Below are positions 52,021 through 60,636 of a DNA stretch of 64,000 nt, piece after piece. Every line of letters starts with the position of its first letter. Position 1 is the first letter of the stretch. This DNA comes from Cytobacillus oceanisediminis (GTDB lineage Bacteria; Bacillota; Bacilli; Bacillales; Cytobacillaceae), in the NCBI RefSeq assembly GCF_003182355.1, contig NZ_QGTW01000006.1, forward strand, positions 1 through 64,000. Reading direction: 5' to 3'. The notes under the pieces were generated by a model. The model did no database searches, was not told the origin of the DNA, and was given only the letters and a program-made list of their open reading frames with translations. A program made the translations under genes and the position numbers.

Positions 52021-53316
52021 TTACTTTGAAAGCTCCTTTTCCCAATGAGCAGCTGCATCGTCTAGGGCTTCTTTCACCGTTTTTTCACCTAGCATTGCCG
52101 CACGTATTTGTTCTAAATAATACTTTTTTAATTCTTCCTCTTTATTAATTCCAAGAATATTAATAGTCAGATTTGGCGCAATTTCAACCATTAGCTTTCT
52201 CGCCTCGTCGTGTATCGTTTTTACTTCAAAATCTTTAAAAAAAGGATCTTTTAACGTCTCTTCCGTTGATGGGAATATGGAAACAAGTTTCGTAAATTCT
52301 AATTGGTTTTTGGCATTCGTTACAAAAAGGGCAAATTTAGCTGCTTCTTCAGGATGCTCTGATTTCTTTGGAACTACAAAGGTTTGAATTCCGCCTATAG
52401 CAACAGTGCCATCTTCACCAGTAATAGGTTTGAACACCTTTAATTTAGGAAGTATTGTCGGCGCATTCTTTTCAATATTGACTAAACCGGAAACCAATTT
52501 TTGACCTACGTGAGCCTGTTGCCCGTTTTCAAATGTCTGCTGCAGCTGACGGTCATCTTCGGATATAGCTCCTGGCGCTACTGATCCATTTTCGTATGCT
52601 TCAACGAAAAGCTCGACAAACTCCACATGCTCCTCTGAGTTGAAAACAGGTTTTGTACCCTTTTTATTTAAAATGGGCAGCCCTTGTCCAACCAGGACTT
52701 CCATTGACGGAATATCATTAGAGCCGTATACTTTTGGCAGTTTTTCATGTATCTTTTTGCCGTTTTCCAATAACTCTTTCCAATTTTCAGGAGGAGATTC
52801 AGGGTCTAAACCAGCTTGTTTATAAAGTTCAGTATTTAAGAACCCTACAGGTGGTCCGCCATGATACCAAGGGATTGCCAGCAAATCATCTTCAAAAGTT
52901 AAACCTTCTATCAATCCATCAATATAAGGAGAGAGCTCTTCTTCTTTTACGAGATCATTTATTGGACTTAATACGTTATATCGCCTAATTAACGAAATGT
53001 CTGAGCTTGATAGATTTACAACATCAGGAATATCTTTACTTTGCATGGCGGTAATAAATTTTTTGGAAGCGTCAGCACCTGGGACATCTACCCACTTAAT
53101 GGTCACATTAGGGTTTTCTTTTTCATAAGCGTCCACCATTCCTTGAATATAATCGCCAAAATTTTTCTTTAAGTTGATCGTCCAAAATTCTAATTCAATC
53201 TTCTTGTCACCGGAACCTTCACCGCCTGAAGCCGTTTCACTATTCGAACAAGCAAGCAAAGGAGTGAAAACGAGTAAAAAAACCATTACAAGACCCAGCC
53301 ATTTTTTACGCTTCAT
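52021..53316 (-). CDS. Sugar-binding lipoprotein (family 1 SBP)
   Basis: The 431-residue lipoprotein has a signal peptide with lipobox LLAC (FLLVFTPLLACSNSE). A family-1 extracellular solute-binding fold follows (IELEFWTINLKKNFGDYI, PWYHGGPPVGFLNTELYKQAGL, GIQTFVVPKKSEHPEEAAKF). It is the receptor of the ABC importer. The start at 53316 is set by GGAGGGG seven bases upstream. It is the first gene of the transport operon, directly behind operator copy 2. Confidence 0.9.
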   Translation of the reverse strand: MKRKKWLGLVMVFLLVFTPLLACSNSETASGGEGSGDKKIELEFWTINLKKNFGDYIQGMVDAYEKENPNVTIKWVDVPGADASKKFITAMQSKDIPDVVNLSSSDISLIRRYNVLSPINDLVKEEELSPYIDGLIEGLTFEDDLLAIPWYHGGPPVGFLNTELYKQAGLDPESPPENWKELLENGKKIHEKLPKVYGSNDIPSMEVLVGQGLPILNKKGTKPVFNSEEHVEFVELFVEAYENGSVAPGAISEDDRQLQQTFENGQQAHVGQKLVSGLVNIEKNAPTILPKLKVFKPITGEDGTVAIGGIQTFVVPKKSEHPEEAAKFALFVTNAKNQLEFTKLVSIFPSTEETLKDPFFKDFEVKTIHDEARKLMVEIAPNLTINILGINKEEELKKYYLEQIRAAMLGEKTVKEALDDAAAHWEKELSK

Positions 53317-53394
53317 GTGCATACCCCTCCATTTTTTTAACATTTTTTAAATATTCCGACAATTAATTGTAAGGGTTTTCTTGATTTCGTTTTA

Positions 53395-53441
53395 ATTATA
53401 AATTTCATCCCTTTTAAAGACAAGTCCATTAATTGTCTTTA
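53395..53441 (-). promoter_or_regulatory. Promoter with operator, copy 2
   Basis: AAAGAC at 53417-53422 and GTCTTT at 53436-53441 form a 25-bp palindrome. On the minus strand the -35 box TTGTCT (53424-53419) is part of it, an 18-bp spacer follows, and a perfect TATAAT lies at 53400-53395. It drives the binding-protein/permease/hydrolase operon. Confidence 0.8.
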
Positions 53442-53450
53442 AATCCCTCT

Positions 53451-55337
53451 TTAAAATACGTTTACAGAGGCTATTTTTGTATATTTATTTTCCTTGCCTA
53501 TACCAATATTTTTTTTCATTGGGTGTGAGTCATAGTAGAGCTTTTCCTCCTCTAACTCTTCAATACGATCGATGTTACCCAATACATAATCCATTATCCT
53601 TTTTTGCGCTGTTTCGATTCTTGCTAATAACCCGCCATAACGAATATCGAGAATTTCCCACCCGAATGCTTTGTTTTGTTTATACCAGATATCCCTATGA
53701 AGCTCTCTTAACTCTTTTACCAACCTATTTAATTCAGTTAATTCTTCATTCGCTATTCTTTTAAGTTTTGTCATGTTTTTTTCTTTATAGAGATTACTGA
53801 TTGTGATCCCAATGTCGCATTTTATACATAATACATCGCACATCTTCATCATAAATCCATACAACGTGTCCCAATTAGATTCTTGAACCAATCTTCCTGA
53901 AATTTCTTTTTTTATCGATTGATAATGGCTGCTGAAGTTCAAATCTTCTATATGCTTATCAAACAAGCCGATAAGAATGTCTTGCCAGAGCAAGAATTTC
54001 GTTGGGTTGTCAGGTATAAGCTTGTTCCAATCCGCTGAAGGGTGTGCATCTAAATTCCCCATTGTTAAAAAGGCATCGTAATTCGCTCCCGTACAAAATT
54101 CAAAACGGTTTCTAAGCTTCTCAGTATCCAGCTGCTCAGAATACCCATGTTCTGCATACAATTGCATGCCTAGAAGCCCAAGATAGTAATTACTCTCCGC
54201 TCCATCATCTCCCCATAGTGTAGCAAATACTTCTTGCACGTTCTGCTTCTTACACATGTTTAGGGCTGCGTTTGTTGTATTGAATGTTTTTTTATAATGA
54301 ATGGTTGGCCCATGCCAAGTCCAAATCCCGCCTGCAAAAACAGGAGCTTTCCCAAAAGCGGTATGCTTTTCGAAATACGATTTGTAAAAATCCTCATCTT
54401 CATTATAGTAATCCCAATAAACAAGCTGGACATCATCAGGTATATCCATTAATACCTCTTCTGGGATAGTAATGTTCAGATCGTAATATGCATCCGTCCG
54501 GGACCACACCCTAAAATACATGTCACTCCATACCATAGGCTTCAAATGATATTCGGAAGTGATTTTCACAAGTTCTTTTAAATGCTTATTCATTAACTTA
54601 AATCGTTCTTCTTTTCCGTGCAGATCCAAAAACCGGCCCCGTCCCAATCCATGAGCCTCGTCCATTCCTATATGAATTCGATTTGAACGGAATGGACTAG
54701 ATGCGGATACGATCATCTTTTCAATAAAAGAGTACGTTTCTTTATGTCCCACTAATAAAACATCATCTGTATCTTTAAAATCTTTTGTATGAGACCATTT
54801 TAAATATGTGGAAAGGTGGGCAAGAGTTTGAATACAGGGAATCATCTCAATACCGAAACAGTGGGCATAGTCATCAAGGCCCTTTAGTTCACTCTCGCTG
54901 TATCTTCCTCTCATATATCCAAAATAGGGGTCTTCTTTTATGGTATACGTATCTTCCGTATAGAGCATAACCATGTTCAATCCCATTACCGCCATATAAC
55001 GAAGAAAGGTTCGCACTGTATCTGGTTTTAATACTGCATTTCTAGAGCAGTCTAGCATGATCCCATTCATCTGAAACTGGGGGGTTTCATTTACGTAAAA
55101 ATACCCTTGATTCATAGCCTTCTCGATGAATAATCCTAGCCCGCGAAAGAAGTGGATTTTATTTGCATACCGAATGAGTCCTTGGCTTCCATCCTTTCTA
55201 ACTTCTAATTGATTTTCTAGCGTTTGCTCTACGAGGATGGGAAAACCATCATCAGCGACTTGGAACTGAAGCTGTGTTTGTAATTCATGAATCCCCTGGT
55301 AAAGTTCCTCCATCTCCCCTAAAAACTTAAGTTTCAT
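53451..55337 (-). CDS. GH20-like beta-N-acetylhexosaminidase
   Basis: The 628-residue cytoplasmic protein has an N-terminal alpha-beta domain (residues 1-95), a GH20 TIM barrel (FQMNGIMLDCSRNAVLKPDTV, then ALNMV..YTEDTY and the catalytic pair in HIGMDEAH, about residues 222-229) and a C-terminal helical part. GH20 enzymes release terminal N-acetylhexosamine or related amino sugars with substrate-assisted catalysis. GGAGGAAT precedes the ATG. It is the last gene of the transcript coming from operator copy 1. The substrate probably contains an amino sugar. Confidence 0.8.
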   Translation of the reverse strand: MKLKFLGEMEELYQGIHELQTQLQFQVADDGFPILVEQTLENQLEVRKDGSQGLIRYANKIHFFRGLGLFIEKAMNQGYFYVNETPQFQMNGIMLDCSRNAVLKPDTVRTFLRYMAVMGLNMVMLYTEDTYTIKEDPYFGYMRGRYSESELKGLDDYAHCFGIEMIPCIQTLAHLSTYLKWSHTKDFKDTDDVLLVGHKETYSFIEKMIVSASSPFRSNRIHIGMDEAHGLGRGRFLDLHGKEERFKLMNKHLKELVKITSEYHLKPMVWSDMYFRVWSRTDAYYDLNITIPEEVLMDIPDDVQLVYWDYYNEDEDFYKSYFEKHTAFGKAPVFAGGIWTWHGPTIHYKKTFNTTNAALNMCKKQNVQEVFATLWGDDGAESNYYLGLLGMQLYAEHGYSEQLDTEKLRNRFEFCTGANYDAFLTMGNLDAHPSADWNKLIPDNPTKFLLWQDILIGLFDKHIEDLNFSSHYQSIKKEISGRLVQESNWDTLYGFMMKMCDVLCIKCDIGITISNLYKEKNMTKLKRIANEELTELNRLVKELRELHRDIWYKQNKAFGWEILDIRYGGLLARIETAQKRIMDYVLGNIDRIEELEEEKLYYDSHPMKKNIGIGKENKYTKIASVNVF

Positions 55338-55352
55338 TCTGATTCCTCCAGA

Positions 55353-56567
55353 TTAAAGATATGACTGCATTACTTTTTTTACCGCTTTAGCAGCATCATA
55401 GATACCTTCTTCATCTCCTAAGAGCACCGTTTGGGTTATCCATATAACTTGTTTGTTTCCCATTCGTTCTGCAATTGGACAATGGTATTGCTGTTTTTCC
55501 CCCGTCCAGTCCTTAATAGATTGGATAATAGAATCATAGAGGTTAAGTGCTTTATATCCAGATGTACTAGGAATGCCCTCAGCAGCCATTTTTCGGACAA
55601 AGTCCTCTTTATTTACTTTTTTGGATAATTCCCTATCAAGGTAAAACATGTACAGATGGTACCCATTTCTTGTTGCTCTTGGATCTTTACGGAACAAGTG
55701 AATACCTTTGGTCTCTCCCATTAATTGGTCTAAGAGTGATGCATTTTTCTCACGGAGCTGCAATTGTTCTTCAAGTCTTGACATCTGTCCTAATAAAACA
55801 GCAGCTTGTAGCTCCGTCATTCTAATGTTCCATCCGATAGAATCGTGCTGATACCAAGCTCCGTCACGTACCCTTCCAACATTGGCGATCGACCACGCTT
55901 TATCGGCTAAGTGCTTTTTATTCGAGAGGATCATCCCCCCCTCACCTGATGTTAAATTTTTGCTTGATTGAAAGCTAAAGGTACCTAAGTCTCCTAGAGC
56001 ACCAACAGCTATCCCTTTCCACTGAGAGCCTACCGCTTGGGCAGCATCTTCAATCAAAGAAATGTTATATTTAGTTGAAATTTCCCTTAAGCGATCCATG
56101 TTTGCAGGTGTTCCACCAATATGGACTGCTATAATTGCTTTTGTTTTCGGAGTAATGGCTTCCTCTACCTTTTCCGGATCAATCAAAAGGGTGTCTTCCT
56201 CGACATCGACAAATACAGGAATCGCTCCATACAAGAGGGCAGCCGTTGCTGTTGCAATAAATGTATAGGGCGGCATGATCACTTCATCATAAGGTTTAAC
56301 CCCAGCTGCCTGAAGTGCAACGGTAATCGCTAATGTGCCATTCATTACACTTACTCCATAGCTCGAGCTTTGAAATCTTGCAAACTCTTTTTCGAATAAT
56401 GGAAGCTTTGGTACGTAATCGGGGACGTTTGCTCCACCTGATCCGCCCCACTTGCCAGAGTTCAACACCTCAATTAAAAGATTCTTTTCATGTTCTCCGC
56501 TTACTGGCCAAATGGGGTAAGGTTTTTGGCGTACTGGTTTACCGCCATCAATAGCTAATTTCGTCAT
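55353..56567 (-). CDS. DegT/DnrJ/EryC1-type PLP aminotransferase (first copy in order)
   Basis: The 404-residue PLP enzyme has MNGTLAITVAL, IEDAAQAVGSQWKG and the PLP-lysine in FSFQSSKNLTSGEGG. The family transaminates keto sugars or cyclitols at the ring, or acts on amino sugars in reverse. It overlaps the end of the second DegT gene by 20 bp and shares about a third of its residues with it, so the two may form a complex or act on two positions. The start at 56567 has AGAGGTG seven bases upstream. Confidence 0.85.
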   Translation of the reverse strand: MTKLAIDGGKPVRQKPYPIWPVSGEHEKNLLIEVLNSGKWGGSGGANVPDYVPKLPLFEKEFARFQSSSYGVSVMNGTLAITVALQAAGVKPYDEVIMPPYTFIATATAALLYGAIPVFVDVEEDTLLIDPEKVEEAITPKTKAIIAVHIGGTPANMDRLREISTKYNISLIEDAAQAVGSQWKGIAVGALGDLGTFSFQSSKNLTSGEGGMILSNKKHLADKAWSIANVGRVRDGAWYQHDSIGWNIRMTELQAAVLLGQMSRLEEQLQLREKNASLLDQLMGETKGIHLFRKDPRATRNGYHLYMFYLDRELSKKVNKEDFVRKMAAEGIPSTSGYKALNLYDSIIQSIKDWTGEKQQYHCPIAERMGNKQVIWITQTVLLGDEEGIYDAAKAVKKVMQSYL

Positions 56568-57828
56568 AATCATCACCTCTATCTAGCGTTTTCACCTTAT
56601 TGAGCTGGTAGTAGTTCGCAACTTTATAAATTCCTTTAACCATATCGTCGATGTCTTCTTCAGTAAAAAACTCATTTACCGGCAGACGGATCGTAGTCCT
56701 TAGAATATCTTCGGCAACTGGACATATTCCTATTTCATAAGAAACATCCGATAATTCAAATGGATAATGGCTGTTTAAATATGCTTGCCGGTTTTGAAAT
56801 AAGTCGCTTAAATAAACTGCTTCAGGAATATATCCAGATGAAGCTGGGATGCCCTCTTTTCTTAAAGCCTCAGCAAATTGATTTCTTGTACATGAAAATT
56901 GGGATTCATCTATTCTGAACATGTAAAACCAGTACGTGCAGGAATTGTAATCAAAAACCTTATGGGGATGGATTCCATTAATACGGTTAATTCCAGCTGT
57001 AATTTTATCGCCATATCCCTTTCTCTTTTTGCATATTTCAGGTAATTTCTTTAGCTGGGCAATCCCGACGGCACCCTGTAGTTCTGTCATTCTATAATTA
57101 GGGGCCAGGTAAGATAACTCTCTCTCCACCTTATCTCCCAATCGCTGATAGTTTTTATCGGCAAATGCATGCGTCACTTTGTAATCTTCTTCATCCCCAG
57201 AATTAATCGTAACGATTCCCCCGTCACCAGTTGAAATATGCTTATAATCGTTTGTGCTGAAGCAGCCGTAGTCACCGATCGTGCCTGCGAGCTTTCCTTT
57301 GTACTTTGTTAAATAGCTTTGTGCACAGTCTTCGATCACCTTCAGCCCGAACTGTTTTGAGATTTGCATAATAGGATCCATGTCTGCTGGATTGCCAGCT
57401 AAGTGAACAACGAGGATCGCTTTTGTACGCTTCGTAATACATTTTTCTATCGATATTGGGTCCATGTTGTACGTATGGGGATCTAAGTCTGCAAAAACGG
57501 GAATCGCATTTTGATAAATTATGCCGATTAGTGTTCCTTGATCAGTGATCGGACTTGTAATTACCTCGTCACCTGCCGTTACTCCAGCCGCTCCAAGTGC
57601 GACATGGATCGCTGCTGTTCCAGATGATGCTGCAACACTGTAATTCACACCAAACATTTCATTAAAATCTCTTAAAAATGTTTTGACTTTTTGTCCTGAA
57701 TGGTAAAAAAGCGTATTTTGATCTAATGCTTCCAGCAATTCTTTTGCTTCTTCCGACCCGAAGCGTTTTCCCGTACGAAAAGGCGTTGTTTTTACTTTAG
57801 ATCCACCGTGTATGGCCAATTTTTCCAT
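56548..57828 (-). CDS. DegT/DnrJ/EryC1-type PLP aminotransferase (second copy)
   Basis: The 426-residue enzyme has SSGTAAIHVALGAAGV, VIEDCAQSYLTKYKGK and the PLP-lysine in STNDYKHISTGDGG. The start MEKLAIHGGSKVKTTPF resembles AHBA-synthase/cyclitol-aminotransferase-like members. The ATG at 57828 has AGAGGA eight bases upstream and lies 4 bp after the deacetylase stop. It is longer than its neighbour by the C-terminal tail. Direction of the reaction is not known; in a catabolic locus it may remove the amino group. Confidence 0.85.
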   Translation of the reverse strand: MEKLAIHGGSKVKTTPFRTGKRFGSEEAKELLEALDQNTLFYHSGQKVKTFLRDFNEMFGVNYSVAASSGTAAIHVALGAAGVTAGDEVITSPITDQGTLIGIIYQNAIPVFADLDPHTYNMDPISIEKCITKRTKAILVVHLAGNPADMDPIMQISKQFGLKVIEDCAQSYLTKYKGKLAGTIGDYGCFSTNDYKHISTGDGGIVTINSGDEEDYKVTHAFADKNYQRLGDKVERELSYLAPNYRMTELQGAVGIAQLKKLPEICKKRKGYGDKITAGINRINGIHPHKVFDYNSCTYWFYMFRIDESQFSCTRNQFAEALRKEGIPASSGYIPEAVYLSDLFQNRQAYLNSHYPFELSDVSYEIGICPVAEDILRTTIRLPVNEFFTEEDIDDMVKGIYKVANYYQLNKVKTLDRGDDYDEISY

Positions 57829-57832
57829 CAGA

Positions 57833-59548
57833 TTATCCTCTTTCATGAACATGTAGGATATCCTCTTCTCTCGATTCATTATCGAAATGTTTCTGTTGGT
57901 AAACATGTTTTCTGCACCAAACTCCAAACCTTCTTACTAAACCAGGTTCTTCTTTTCCGTCCAAAACCGGAACCAAGACGACTGACCGATATACCCCATT
58001 CCTCAACAGAATAGTTCCATCCTCATCTATTCCGGTAATTCGCATCTCTTTTTTCAAACGAACCCAATCGTTAATCTGTTTTCCTGTCCAAAATACATAT
58101 CCGAATCTTTTAGCTTCTTCAACGACCTTGACGAACGCTTCCCGAACGGATGCCTGCCGGTAGAGATGGACTTGGTGAAATAGAAAATGAGCTACCCCTC
58201 GCACTTTTTGGACGGAAGATAGAAACGGCCGAATTACGCTAGTATCAACTAATCGATCAAGGCCCAAATCCTGGGTTAAAAAGCTTATTTCAACTACATT
58301 GTAAAATCTGTTCTTTTCATCTTCCCAAGCAATTGGAAAGTACGGATGGCATGTACCGAAAAGAAATCCTATATTCCCTTTTTTGCTCGGTCCACGCGTT
58401 TGGTCGGATTCAATACCGTATTTTTCACACCATTGAAATAGCTGCCCCCAATTTTCAAACAATGTGTAGTGATTTTTATTGGAAGTGATTTTAGGGAGTC
58501 CTGCAGCCTTTTTCAGCCAGTTAAGCTGCCTATTAAATTCTTCTCCGCTCCAATGGCCATTATCTGACTCGAGAGCGTTATAATGGAAAGCAATTTCGTG
58601 TCCACTCTTCAACATTTTTTCGTAATAATCGGGATGAAAGCCTGGCTCCATCATACACCAGGTGGTTTTTACGTCACATTGATCTAGAAGGTCAAGTGTT
58701 ATTTGAGCTGATTGATCGATATTCAAGTCACTGTCATGTGAAATCATGGCTATTTGATCTATCTCATCAGGCCAATAATCGATAAATGGCAAGACAAGGT
58801 CCTTTTCTAACGCCGTTTGAACCAAATGCGAAATCATAACTTCTTTCCAATCATCCGCATATGGATAGGCAAAAAACGGTTCCCCTGTTTCAGTCAATTG
58901 CCGGTCATGCTCCCAATGCATTTCAAAACCATCATCAGCTTTTAGCAGATTATCATCAAGATTAGCCGAACCATCTGGTGCAGGAATGCCGTCTTGCTCT
59001 ACACCTTTTGTTCCCTGCTGCAGACCTACGATCGTACCGATAATATCTACGGACCATCGGTGGATTTCGCCTTTCCCTACGGAGAATCGCTGCAGCAATG
59101 AACCTTGAATGGCGCTATCTGGACTTTCTTTTGTAATGAATCCCTTTTCGATACATCCCTTTGCCCCGCTATTTTGAGGATTCCAGCATATTCCTTGTAA
59201 AAATCGTAAGGGGTAATCCAAAATATTTAATGCATAGCCAGTTCCTATTCCCTTCGTTTGCTGTCCAAGCGAATTCGCAAAAAAGTCTAATCCTCCATAG
59301 GCAATGATAATGCCGCCTTCATTTACATAATTCCATAACTTTTCATGAAAAGACTCTTCCGCTGATTCTAAAGCGATTATAAGAATATCGTGCTCCTTAA
59401 TTCCATTATGGGTCTCAATCCAGTCAAAGGGTATTCCAATGTATTCAACCATTTGTTTAACATAAACTTCGAATACATTTAATCCCTCTTCCCATCTCCT
59501 TTCTGCTGTTTTTTTGTCAAAATAAATCCCAACTTTCGCAATACTCAT
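57833..59548 (-). CDS. ThuA/GATase-like plus NodB-type deacetylase protein
   Basis: The 571-residue protein combines two parts. Residues about 1-200 resemble a glutamine-amidotransferase-like (ThuA-type) Rossmann fold (VGIYFDKKTAERRW, DILIIALESAEESFHEKLWNYVNEGG, AYGGLDFFAN). Residues about 260-480 are a NodB-like polysaccharide deacetylase barrel with SHDSD (about 270-274) and HEIAFHYNA (about 316-324), giving Asp-His-His metal ligands. The usual TFDDG motif is altered. It should remove N- or O-acetyl groups from an intracellular sugar. AAGGAG precedes the ATG. Confidence 0.7.
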   Translation of the reverse strand: MSIAKVGIYFDKKTAERRWEEGLNVFEVYVKQMVEYIGIPFDWIETHNGIKEHDILIIALESAEESFHEKLWNYVNEGGIIIAYGGLDFFANSLGQQTKGIGTGYALNILDYPLRFLQGICWNPQNSGAKGCIEKGFITKESPDSAIQGSLLQRFSVGKGEIHRWSVDIIGTIVGLQQGTKGVEQDGIPAPDGSANLDDNLLKADDGFEMHWEHDRQLTETGEPFFAYPYADDWKEVMISHLVQTALEKDLVLPFIDYWPDEIDQIAMISHDSDLNIDQSAQITLDLLDQCDVKTTWCMMEPGFHPDYYEKMLKSGHEIAFHYNALESDNGHWSGEEFNRQLNWLKKAAGLPKITSNKNHYTLFENWGQLFQWCEKYGIESDQTRGPSKKGNIGFLFGTCHPYFPIAWEDEKNRFYNVVEISFLTQDLGLDRLVDTSVIRPFLSSVQKVRGVAHFLFHQVHLYRQASVREAFVKVVEEAKRFGYVFWTGKQINDWVRLKKEMRITGIDEDGTILLRNGVYRSVVLVPVLDGKEEPGLVRRFGVWCRKHVYQQKHFDNESREEDILHVHERG

Positions 59549-59583
59549 GAAGAAACAGCTCCTTTTTCGTTCTTATCATACGG

Positions 59584-60486
59584 TTACAACCAGACTCTTT
59601 CCCCTGTAATACGGCTCTCATTAGCAGCTTCTATAAAACGCATAATTTCAATTGTTTCCTCGAGGTCAATTTGAGCTTCTGAGGTCTGGAACATTTTTAT
59701 GATGTTTTCTAGCAAACTGGCATAATGAGGTTTGGTCCCTTTTTGCCCATCAACATAAATGGTAGAGCTTTCCCTATGGATTAAAGCCCCAAATGTATTA
59801 TTTCCTTTACGATTCCCCCTTACTGTACCAATCCTCCCATCTTCCCATTCCCCTGTAATAAGGTCATAGTTTTCATTAGTAACCGCCGTTACATACTTAC
59901 ATCCTTTTCCAAGAATCGTGTAGAGCATTTCTACAGAATGAATTCCATACCAAAAGAGTCCAGGCTGTGTAGGTTCGATTTTCATTGGCCCGTGTGTATC
60001 TGCCCCTAAAATAGCTCCGGGTGATTCTTTAGCTTCAGCTTGGAGGTCTTCTACATATCGTAATGAGGATGAACTCATCACAGCAATTCCAGCTTGAGCA
60101 GCCAGACGATAAATCTCAGTCGCATCTTTTGAGCTAACAGCAAATGGTTTATCAATAAATATAGGCTTCTTGTAAGATACAACCTGTTTAAATTGTTCTA
60201 AATGAACTCTACCATCGACTGAAGTAAGCAGAATTGCATCTGATAATTCCCCAACCTCCTGGGGGGTTTCTGCAATATGGACGTTATACTGGCTTTGAAG
60301 TTGTTCAAGTATAGAACCTACTCGGGAATAGCTTAGTTCAAAGTCCTCAGACCCTCCAGGAAAAGCAGCTTTTACATATCCCCCTTTTACATGATGAGGA
60401 TTATTTTTATTATTTAGCAGTTCTGTGAAAGCTGGGCAGTGAGAGGTATCAAGTCCAATCATTCCAATCGTTAACTGTTTATTCAT
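59584..60486 (-). CDS. Gfo/Idh/MocA-family oxidoreductase
   Basis: The 300-residue protein has an N-terminal NAD(P)-binding Rossmann fold (TIGMIGLDTSHCPAFTELL, with the usual GxGxxG replaced by GLDTSH), the EKP-type lysine in FIDKPFAVS and a C-terminal sugar-binding domain with PGLFWYGIHSVEMLYTILG (His). It oxidises a sugar or cyclitol. It is the first gene of the transcript from operator copy 1. GGAGG precedes the ATG. Confidence 0.82.
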   Translation of the reverse strand: MNKQLTIGMIGLDTSHCPAFTELLNNKNNPHHVKGGYVKAAFPGGSEDFELSYSRVGSILEQLQSQYNVHIAETPQEVGELSDAILLTSVDGRVHLEQFKQVVSYKKPIFIDKPFAVSSKDATEIYRLAAQAGIAVMSSSSLRYVEDLQAEAKESPGAILGADTHGPMKIEPTQPGLFWYGIHSVEMLYTILGKGCKYVTAVTNENYDLITGEWEDGRIGTVRGNRKGNNTFGALIHRESSTIYVDGQKGTKPHYASLLENIIKMFQTSEAQIDLEETIEIMRFIEAANESRITGERVWL

Positions 60487-60523
60487 AAAAGGCCTCCATC
60501 AAATATTCTGAATATTCAATACC

Positions 60524-60596
60524 ATTATAGTCGTATATAACTTTTAAAGACAAGTCTATAAAAAGTCTTTTAATCATTACCTAAATCAGATATAAT
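60524..60596. promoter_or_regulatory. Divergent promoters with operator, copy 1
   Basis: AAAGAC at 60546-60551 and GTCTTT at 60565-60570 form a 25-bp palindrome. On the minus strand -35 TTGTCT (60553-60548), an 18-bp spacer and a perfect TATAAT (60529-60524) give a promoter for the oxidoreductase operon. On the plus strand TATAAT at 60591-60596 belongs to the regulator gene, with its -35 region touching the operator. Both directions are likely controlled by the regulator at 60637. Confidence 0.8.
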
Positions 60597-60636
60597 GAGT
60601 CCAAGCTTTTTAGAAGTTCTATATTAGGAGGATTAT

